The translations under genes and the position numbers were made by a program. Positions 6,302 through 12,702 of a stretch of 13,898 nt of DNA are shown piece by piece. Each line of letters begins with the position of its first letter. The stretch's first letter is position 1. The stretch comes from an uncultured Faecalibacterium sp. Lineage in GTDB: Bacteria > Bacillota > Clostridia > Oscillospirales > Ruminococcaceae. The DNA is taken from assembly GCA_900765105.1 (NCBI GenBank), contig CAAFQM010000336.1, forward strand, positions 1 through 13,898, in the 5' to 3' direction. The notes under the pieces were generated by a model. The model made no database searches. It was not told the DNA's origin and saw only the letters and a program-made list of their open reading frames with translations.

Positions 6302-7684
6302 ATGGAAAAGATCTCTGCAAGCAAGCTTCTGGCCGGGCTGGTGCCCGAAGGCTTCCTGACCAGCGACCCGGAGGTGGAACTGGTCACCACCGACAGCCGC
6401 GAAGTGCGGCCCGGCTGCATCTTTGTGGCATTCCCGGGCGAGAAGTTCGATGGACATGATTTTGCGGCAAAAGCGCTGGAAGAAGGTGCGGCCTTTGTGG
6501 TGGTCAACCACCCGGTGGAGGGCGTCGCGCCAGAAAAAGCCATCCTCTGCCCGGACAGCTACCACGCCATGATGGTCATGGGTGCCAACTACCGCAGCCA
6601 GTACCACCCGAAGATGGTGGGCGTCACCGGCAGTGTGGGCAAGACCACCACCAAACAGATGACCTATGCCGCACTGGCAGGCTTCGGCGAGACCATCAAG
6701 ACCGAGGGCAACCAGAACAATGAGCTGGGCATGCCCCGCACCCTGATGCGCATCGGCAGCACCACCGAATATGCCGTCATTGAGATGGGCATGAGCCACG
6801 CCGGTGAGATCGACCGTCTGGCCCGTGCGGCCCGCCCGGATGTGGGTATCATCACCTGCATCGGCGTGTCCCACATCGGCAATCTGGGCAGTCAGGAGAA
6901 CATCTGCAAGGCAAAGCTGGAGATCTGCGCCGGTTTGCCCGAGGGCGCGCCGCTGGTGCTGAACTACGATGATCCCTTCCTGCGCAAAGCCGCTCTGCCG
7001 GAGCATGTGTGCCCGGTGTGGTTCAGCCTTGTGGATGAGAACGCAGACGTCTGCGCGCTGTCCATCCGGCAGGAGGACGACGGCATGAGCTTTGTGCTGG
7101 AAGATCAGGAAGAGGGCACCTTCGTGGTCAAGATCCCCGCCATGGGCAAACACAATGTGGCCAATGCGCTGGCCGCTTACTGCGCTGCCACCCGTCTGGG
7201 CTGCGACGCCCGGGGCGTCATCAAGGGCCTGTCGGAGTTCGAGCAGACCGGCCGCCGCCAGAAGGTGGTGCACAGCAAGGGAATTACCGTCATTGAGGAC
7301 TGTTACAATGCCAACCCTGACAGCATGAAGGCTGCACTGGCGATGTTCAAGGAATTTCCCTGCAAGCGCCGGTTCGCGCTGCTGGGCGATATGCTGGAGC
7401 TGGGCGATTTGAGCCGCTCCGCCCACGAAGAGCTGGGATGTCTGGCCGCCGAGAGCAACCTGTACGCTCTGGTGACCTACGGCGAAAACGCAAAGCGAAC
7501 TGCTGTTGTGGCGGCAGCAAAGGGCGTCAAGACCATGCACGCGGACAACTACCGCGAGGCGGCCGACGCCCTGCTGAACCGGATGGAGCCGGGTGATGCC
7601 CTGCTGGTAAAGGCCAGCCGTGGCATGGCGCTGGAAAAGGTACTGGAAATTTTCTACAAAGAGCAGAAAGATGCCAAAGAATAA
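6302..7684 (+). CDS. murF: UDP-N-acetylmuramoyl-tripeptide--D-alanyl-D-alanine ligase MurF
   Basis: A 460-residue cytoplasmic Mur ligase that adds D-Ala-D-Ala to UDP-MurNAc-tripeptide using ATP. The N-terminal UDP-binding domain has the typical TTDSREVRPGCIFVAFPGEKFDGH pattern, in which TDSR and the G-x-x-F-x-A segment mark MurE/MurF. The ATP-binding P-loop is GSVGKTT (110-116). Further MurF marks are TEGNQNNELGMPRTLM, EMGMSHAGEI, the KHNVANALAA segment opening the central/C-terminal transition, and DCYNANPDSMKAAL. The start at 6302 has GAGAGGGG about 9 bases upstream; the same frame is open back to 5882 inside the PBP gene but has no initiation signal there. All expected domains are intact. 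The next gene, the mraY-like one, starts 27 bases after the stop, so they are very likely co-transcribed. Confidence 0.96.
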   Translation: MEKISASKLLAGLVPEGFLTSDPEVELVTTDSREVRPGCIFVAFPGEKFDGHDFAAKALEEGAAFVVVNHPVEGVAPEKAILCPDSYHAMMVMGANYRSQYHPKMVGVTGSVGKTTTKQMTYAALAGFGETIKTEGNQNNELGMPRTLMRIGSTTEYAVIEMGMSHAGEIDRLARAARPDVGIITCIGVSHIGNLGSQENICKAKLEICAGLPEGAPLVLNYDDPFLRKAALPEHVCPVWFSLVDENADVCALSIRQEDDGMSFVLEDQEEGTFVVKIPAMGKHNVANALAAYCAATRLGCDARGVIKGLSEFEQTGRRQKVVHSKGITVIEDCYNANPDSMKAALAMFKEFPCKRRFALLGDMLELGDLSRSAHEELGCLAAESNLYALVTYGENAKRTAVVAAAKGVKTMHADNYREAADALLNRMEPGDALLVKASRGMALEKVLEIFYKEQKDAKE

Positions 7685-7711
7685 CGCTTTGGCAAAAATG
7701 GAGACTGAAAA

Positions 7712-8689
7712 ATGATTCGTTTCGCCTTGATCGTTGCGTCGGTGCTGGGGTTTGCGCTGACGGCGGCGCTCGGCAATCTGATGGTTCCGATGCTGCGGGA
7801 GCTGGAACGCGGCCCGGCAGAGCCGGAAAAGCAGCAGAATGTTCCCACCATGGGCGGACTGTGCCTGATGGTCGGCATGCTGGCGGCTGTGGGCGTAGGC
7901 TGGGTCGCGGCCTGTATCGCGCAGCCGCAGCTGCTGGGCGGGCAGGACCGGATGATGTCCCGGCTGCTCATCGGGCTGTTCGGCTCGCTGGCGTTCGGCG
8001 GCATCGGTCTGGCCGATGACCTTGCCCGGCTGCGCAGCCGCTCCCCGCTGGGGCTGCGGCGTGCCCCGCGCCTTGCGCTGGAAGCTGCCGCAGCAGCGGC
8101 AGTGCTGGGGCTTCTGGCGCTGAACGGCTGCCTGCCCACGGGCTTTTTGCTGCCGGGCGGCAGCTATGTACAGTGCCCGGCGGCACCGGTGCTGGCCGGG
8201 CTGCTGCTGGTGGCGCTGGCCGAGTGCGGACGCATCGCAGACGGAGCGGACGGCACGGTCTGCGGGGCGGCATTCGTTTCCATGCTGGGGCTGATGCTGC
8301 TGGAAACGCAGCTGAGCTGGTTCCCGCTGGCGGTGCTCCCGGCAGCACTGGCCGGGGCGCTGATGGCATTTCTGCTGTGGAACTTCCCGCCCGCAAAGCT
8401 GCGCCCGGGCAAGTGCGGCTGTCTGTTTCTGGCCGGTGCGGTGGGATGCATCCCACTGAGCATCGGCTACGGAGAGCTAAGCGTGCCGCTGGCGCTGCCG
8501 TTCTGGACAGAGGGCGGCATGGTGTTGCTGCAGATTTTGTCTTACCGGATCGCCGGAAAGGCGCTGTTCCGCACCGCACCGCTGCACCGCTGGCTGGAAC
8601 AGCGCGGCACAGGGGCCGTGAATCTATTTTACAGTATGTGTATCCTGAGCGTGTGCGGGCTGCTGCTGGCCATGCGACTTGTGCGCTGA
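7712..8689 (+). CDS. Divergent MraY-like membrane protein, probable pseudoenzyme
   Basis: A 325-residue polytopic membrane protein (about ten hydrophobic segments) in the usual place of mraY. Real MraY transfers phospho-MurNAc-pentapeptide to undecaprenyl phosphate, making lipid I. Family landmarks remain: PTMGG (45-49), the Asp pair D102-D103, DGADG (177-181), WNFPPAK (223-229) and SYRIAGKALFRTAP (277-290). Key residues are changed. The Asp of MGDTGS is Lys234 (PGKCGC), the HHH triad is His292-Arg-Trp, and the two Asn of NAxNLTDG are Glu171 and Arg174. The Lys and Gly-Thr of the KxGTPTMGG motif are missing and the Lys after the Asp pair is Arg105. The frame is intact, with a weak GGAG site 8 bases before ATG 7712. 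Codon use looks looser (more GGG and CGG) than in murF. Either a catalytically dead homologue with a structural role, a changed phosphotransferase, or an early pseudogene. Confidence 0.82.
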   Translation: MIRFALIVASVLGFALTAALGNLMVPMLRELERGPAEPEKQQNVPTMGGLCLMVGMLAAVGVGWVAACIAQPQLLGGQDRMMSRLLIGLFGSLAFGGIGLADDLARLRSRSPLGLRRAPRLALEAAAAAAVLGLLALNGCLPTGFLLPGGSYVQCPAAPVLAGLLLVALAECGRIADGADGTVCGAAFVSMLGLMLLETQLSWFPLAVLPAALAGALMAFLLWNFPPAKLRPGKCGCLFLAGAVGCIPLSIGYGELSVPLALPFWTEGGMVLLQILSYRIAGKALFRTAPLHRWLEQRGTGAVNLFYSMCILSVCGLLLAMRLVR

Positions 8690-8722
8690 AGCGGATGCAT
8701 GGAAGAGAGGGACGGAAGGCAG

Positions 8723-10042
8723 ATGGCCACCAGACAGAAAAAAAGAAGAATCATCCCCCCGATGTTCCAGCGGGACCCCGGCCCGTGGTCGCAGCTGCTG
8801 GTCGAATGGCTGGCAACGCTGGGCGTCATCATCGTGTTCGGCCTTGTGATGCTGTACAGTGCCAGCTATACTACCGGTTATCTGCGCATGGGCAGCAGCC
8901 TGCACTATATCGGCGTGCAGCTGATCTTTGCGGGCATCGGCCTCGGCATCATGTACGTCATAAGCTTTGTGGACCATCGCTTTCTGCGCTGGGCAGCAAA
9001 GCCTGCTTACTGGGTCGTGCTGGCGCTGCTGGCGTTCACTTTGACCTTCGCACCGCTGAACGGCTGCCGCCGCTGGATCCGGATGTTCAGCGTCACGCTG
9101 CAGACCTCCGAGCTGGCAAAATTTGAGCTGATCCTGCTATGCTCCGGCATTGCGGCAAAGGCTGGGCGTCCGGAGCTGAAAAAGGGCCAGCGCCTGACAA
9201 CAAAGGACTGGTTCCGCATCCGGTTCCGTCAGCAGCTTTTGTATCCGGTGCTGCCCATCATCCCGGTGGCGGCGCTGCTGATCCTTGAGCCGCATATGTC
9301 GGCTATCATCCTGACGACGGCGATCATCGGCAGTATTCTGCTGCTCACCGGCTGCGGCGGCATTTTTCCATGGGCCTGTATCGGCGTTGCTGCGGTTGCG
9401 GCAAAACCGCTGCTGTATCTGGCCAAAGCCGTTGTGCAGACCTTTGGCACCGAGTACATGCAGGGCCGTCTGGACAGCTGGCTGGGTCATGAGGAAATGA
9501 AGGATCAGACCCTGCAAAGCCTGTATGCCATCGGCTCCGGCGGGCTGACCGGCCGCGGCCTTGGCAACAGCGTGGAAAAGCAGCTCTGGCTGCCCGAGAG
9601 CAACAACGACTTTATTTTCAGTGTAGTGTGCGAGGAGCTGGGCTTCATCGGCGCAGTGCTCATCATCATCCTGTTTGTGGTGTTCATCGTGCAGGGGCTG
9701 ATGATCGCATACCGCGCAGAAAATCTGTACTGCACGATGGTGGGCATCGGCATCATGGCGCAGATCGCGTGGCAGGTGTTCTGCAACATCGCGGTCGTCA
9801 CCAATACCATCCCCAATACCGGCATCAGCCTGCCCTTCTTCTCGTCCGGCGGCACGAGCCTTGTGCTGCTGCTGGCGGAGATGGGCGTTATGGTCAACAT
9901 CGGGCGCAACGGAGAACGCGCCGCCCAGCAGCGGGAACAGGCCCGCGCCGAGCGGGAAGCCGCCAGAGCCGCCCGCGAGGCCCAGCTGCAGGAGCGAACC
10001 ATCGATCTGGAAGCAGCCCGCCGTGCCCGCACGGAGATGTAA
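8723..10042 (+). CDS. ftsW: Peptidoglycan glycosyltransferase FtsW (SEDS family)
   Basis: A 439-residue polytopic membrane enzyme that polymerises lipid II into septal glycan strands with the class B PBP. SEDS marks are LVMLYSASY in the first membrane helix, NGCRRWIRM (the GxxRWI motif), a TSELAKFE loop, the NDFIFSVVCEELGF segment carrying the catalytic-site Asp296, and PNTGISLPFFSSGG (364-377), the FtsW/RodA signature. Position between the mraY slot and murG, and the NTGI(S)LPF form, favour FtsW over RodA. The C-terminal tail (about 392-439) is a long charged helix of repeating Arg, Glu, Gln and Ala, longer than usual. The start is uncertain: ATG 8723 has GAGAGGG 11 bases upstream; ATG 8699 would add eight residues but lacks a clear ribosome-binding site. 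It follows the mraY-like gene by 33 bases and precedes murG by 28. Confidence 0.93.
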   Translation: MATRQKKRRIIPPMFQRDPGPWSQLLVEWLATLGVIIVFGLVMLYSASYTTGYLRMGSSLHYIGVQLIFAGIGLGIMYVISFVDHRFLRWAAKPAYWVVLALLAFTLTFAPLNGCRRWIRMFSVTLQTSELAKFELILLCSGIAAKAGRPELKKGQRLTTKDWFRIRFRQQLLYPVLPIIPVAALLILEPHMSAIILTTAIIGSILLLTGCGGIFPWACIGVAAVAAKPLLYLAKAVVQTFGTEYMQGRLDSWLGHEEMKDQTLQSLYAIGSGGLTGRGLGNSVEKQLWLPESNNDFIFSVVCEELGFIGAVLIIILFVVFIVQGLMIAYRAENLYCTMVGIGIMAQIAWQVFCNIAVVTNTIPNTGISLPFFSSGGTSLVLLLAEMGVMVNIGRNGERAAQQREQARAEREAARAAREAQLQERTIDLEAARRARTEM

Positions 10043-10070
10043 GAAGCAAACCTGATAAGGAGGAAGCATG

Positions 10071-11198
10071 ATGCGAGTTCTGATCGCTGCCGGCGGCACT
10101 GCCGGCCATATCAATCCGGCTCTTGCCATTGCAGGAGCCATCAAAAAGGCAGATCCTTCTGCCGAGATCCACTTTGCCGGCCGCAAGGAGGGCATGGAGT
10201 ACCGTCTGGTCACGCAGGCCGGCTACCCGTTCCATCACATTGAGATCACCGGTTTCCAGCGCAAACTGTCGCTGCACAATATCCGGCGCAACGTGGTGAC
10301 GCTGTGGAATCTGGCGCTCTCCGGCCCCAAGGCCAAAGCTATCATGAAAGAGGTCCGGCCGGATCTCGTCATCGGCTGCGGCGGCTATGTGTCAGGCCCG
10401 GTGGTGCGCTGCGCCGCCAAAATGGGCATCCATACCGCCATCCATGAGCAGAATGCCTTCCCCGGCGTGACCAACAAGCTGCTGGCCCCGGATGTGGACA
10501 TCGTGTTTGCAGCGGTGCCCGCCGCTGTGGAAAAGCTGGGCGCTCCCGACAAGACCATCGTGGTGGGCAATCCGGTGCGCCCGGAGGTGTTCACGCAGGC
10601 AAAGAACCGCGAGGCCATCCGCGCCGGGCTGGGTGCAGGCGACCGCACCGTGATCCTGTCCTTCGGCGGCAGTCTGGGTGCCCGCCGGGTCAATGAGGTG
10701 GTGTCCGACCTGTGCGCCTGGGAGCAGCGCGAGCATAAGCCGGTGCTGCATCTCCACGCCACCGGCCAGTACGGCGTGCAGCTGTTCAAGGATCTGGAAC
10801 AGCAGAAACACTTTGCCGAGGGCGGGAGCCTTGTGGTGAAGGAATACATCAACAATATGCCGGAACTGCTGGCAGCGGCGGACCTCATCATCAGCCGTGC
10901 CGGTGCCCTGACGCTGGCCGAGCTGGAAGCAGTGGGCCGTGCCGCCGTGCTGATCCCCAGCCCCAATGTGGCCGAGAACCATCAGTATTTCAACGCCATG
11001 GAACTGCAGAAGGCAGGTGCTGCCGTGGTCATTGAGGAAAAGGACCTGACCGGTGAAAAGCTGATTTCTACGGTCTCTGAAATGCTGGCCGAGCCGGGCA
11101 AACTGGCGCAGATGGGCCAGAACGCCCGCAGCCTGTCGGTGGACGATAGTCTGGACCGCATTGCCGATGCACTGATGAAGCTGGTGCAGAAGCACTGA
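10071..11198 (+). CDS. murG: UDP-GlcNAc:lipid I N-acetylglucosaminyltransferase MurG
   Basis: A 375-residue GT28-family glycosyltransferase at the inner face of the membrane that adds GlcNAc to lipid I, giving lipid II. Visible signatures are the N-terminal glycine loop GGTAGHINPALA (8-19), the GCGGYVSGP second glycine loop, HEQNAFPGVTNK, the SFGGSLGARRVNE interdomain segment, and the UDP-GlcNAc-binding EYINNMPELLAAADLIISRAG...LAELEA region followed by the PSPNVAENHQ block. All are intact and length is normal. Two adjacent ATGs exist at 10068 and 10071; 10071 is chosen because AAGGAGG (10057-10063) is then 7 bases away and the product begins with the conserved MRVLIAAGGT. Co-directional with ftsW and divIB with short gaps. 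Confidence 0.96.
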   Translation: MRVLIAAGGTAGHINPALAIAGAIKKADPSAEIHFAGRKEGMEYRLVTQAGYPFHHIEITGFQRKLSLHNIRRNVVTLWNLALSGPKAKAIMKEVRPDLVIGCGGYVSGPVVRCAAKMGIHTAIHEQNAFPGVTNKLLAPDVDIVFAAVPAAVEKLGAPDKTIVVGNPVRPEVFTQAKNREAIRAGLGAGDRTVILSFGGSLGARRVNEVVSDLCAWEQREHKPVLHLHATGQYGVQLFKDLEQQKHFAEGGSLVVKEYINNMPELLAAADLIISRAGALTLAELEAVGRAAVLIPSPNVAENHQYFNAMELQKAGAAVVIEEKDLTGEKLISTVSEMLAEPGKLAQMGQNARSLSVDDSLDRIADALMKLVQKH

Positions 11199-11232
11199 AT
11201 TTGAAAACGACCTTGGAAAGGAGGTGCGCGCT

Positions 11233-12675
11233 ATGCCGCAGAACAACGGGAACGACCGCTACGGCTTCAATGGGGAACCGCTGAGTTTTACGCCGGACCG
11301 CACAGCCAACGGCACCGTGCGCCGCACCCGTACTGACAACAGCATTGAGTTCCCCACCCAGCCGCGCACCATCCGGCGGGATGGCGCACCGCAGCGCAGC
11401 CGGAACCCGGGTACAGCGCAGCGCCCCCGCACGGCGGGCACCGCAGCCCGGCGCACCGGGCCGGCGCAGAAACAGAAAACCGGGAGCGGCAGGCGAAAAG
11501 CTGCCGCCCCGAAACGCCCGCAGAGTGCACAGGCACAGCGGATGCGCCCGGTGCAGGCAGACAGGAGCCGCGACCCCGCCCGCAGAGAACAGCGCAAAAA
11601 GCGCAAGATGACCCGCGCCGCCATCAAGCGCCGCCGGATGATCCAGCGGCTGGTCGCGCTGGGCACCCTGCTGGCGGTGATCGCGGCAGGTGTGTACCTG
11701 ACCATGACCATGCTGTTCCGCATCGGTACCATTCAGGTGCAGACCGCGGACGGCACCGCCGTGCAGGAAGCCGCCGGTTATACCAGCGATCAGATCCTGC
11801 AGGCGCTGGGGGTACAGTTGGAAGAGAACATCTTCAGCTTCGACCCTGCCGCAAAGCAGGCGGCGCTGGAAAAACAGTTCCCGCTGCTGGAATCCATTCA
11901 GGTGGTGCGGGAGTACCCCAACACCGTGGTGGTAAAAGTGACGGAGGCGGTGCCTGCCTACGCCATGCAGACCAAGAGCGGCTGGCTGACCCTCTCGGAT
12001 AACTTCAAGATCCTTGCCTGCGATTCGGCCCAGCCCACCGGCCTGAAAACGCTGTACGGCGGCGAGCCGGTATCGGTGCAGCCCGGCGACCAGCTGGACT
12101 TTGAGCTGCCGCAGACTGCAGACTCTGCCGCATCGGACGCTTCCGGGGCCTCCTCGGAAGCACAGGAACCGCAGGAAGACGGACGTCTCGCTGCCCTCAC
12201 CGAGCTGCAGGCCAAGCTGGAAGAATACGGGATGCTGGACGATGTGACCCGCATCGAGTTCGCAGACACCGACCAGATGGCATTTTTGTATCAGGACCGC
12301 ATCAGCGTGCTGCTGGGTACGTTGAACGATCTGGATTATAAGCTGGACCGCGCCCGTTATGTGCTGACCAATGCCGACGGCAAGGGCGTCAGCGCTACGG
12401 ACACCGGCGGGCTGGATTTCAGCCACGTCAGCGCGTCCAGCACCACCCGCAAGTTCTATCTGGCACAGGGTCAGCCGACCCTGCCCTCCGGCTATGTGGT
12501 GCCGGAGCCGGCGGAACCGGAACAGCCGGACACTGCGGACACTGCGGACGAAGCAGACGGCACCGGTGAGGATGCCGCAGCTCAGCCTGAACAGGATGCA
12601 GCGGGTACGGCAGAGGAAATACCGCTGACCGACCCCGCCCGCATGACCGCCAACGAAGACGAGAACCCCATGTGA
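11233..12675 (+). CDS. Cell division protein DivIB/FtsQ
   Basis: A 480-residue bitopic divisome protein that works with FtsL and DivIC to regulate septal synthesis. Residues 1-135 are a very basic, Pro/Arg/Gln-rich cytoplasmic region of low complexity. About 141-161 is the single membrane helix. A POTRA domain follows (about 163-235, starting RIGTIQV and including EEN-IFSFD, a pattern typical of FtsQ, and the REYPNTVVVKVTEAVPAYA ending), then the beta domain with a Ser/Ala/Glu-rich insert at about 297-317. A Pro/Glu/Asp/Thr-rich acidic tail runs from about 424 to the end and includes a 9-base tandem repeat (DTADTAD). Both extensions make the protein much longer than E. coli FtsQ or B. subtilis DivIB (about 260-280). 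The ATG at 11233 has GAAAGGAGG 9 bases upstream; a GTG at 11224 would sit on the end of that site. Confidence 0.9.
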   Translation: MPQNNGNDRYGFNGEPLSFTPDRTANGTVRRTRTDNSIEFPTQPRTIRRDGAPQRSRNPGTAQRPRTAGTAARRTGPAQKQKTGSGRRKAAAPKRPQSAQAQRMRPVQADRSRDPARREQRKKRKMTRAAIKRRRMIQRLVALGTLLAVIAAGVYLTMTMLFRIGTIQVQTADGTAVQEAAGYTSDQILQALGVQLEENIFSFDPAAKQAALEKQFPLLESIQVVREYPNTVVVKVTEAVPAYAMQTKSGWLTLSDNFKILACDSAQPTGLKTLYGGEPVSVQPGDQLDFELPQTADSAASDASGASSEAQEPQEDGRLAALTELQAKLEEYGMLDDVTRIEFADTDQMAFLYQDRISVLLGTLNDLDYKLDRARYVLTNADGKGVSATDTGGLDFSHVSASSTTRKFYLAQGQPTLPSGYVVPEPAEPEQPDTADTADEADGTGEDAAAQPEQDAAGTAEEIPLTDPARMTANEDENPM

Positions 12676-12702
12676 TAACAACCATCTGAGGAGTGAGTAG
12701 CT

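Noticed and set aside
7698..7715. A five-codon micro-frame (METEK) overlapping the mraY-like start codon
   Set aside because: It has no ribosome-binding site of its own and such short frames occur by chance; the GGAG within it is more simply the ribosome-binding site for ATG 7712.
8173..9126. A 317-codon plus-strand frame spanning the mraY-like/ftsW junction
   Set aside because: It overlaps two genes with clear membrane-protein signatures in other frames, and its translation is Arg/Gly/Pro-rich without a domain. I also considered whether it showed a frameshift in the mraY-like gene, but all MraY landmarks stay in one frame from 7712 to 8689.
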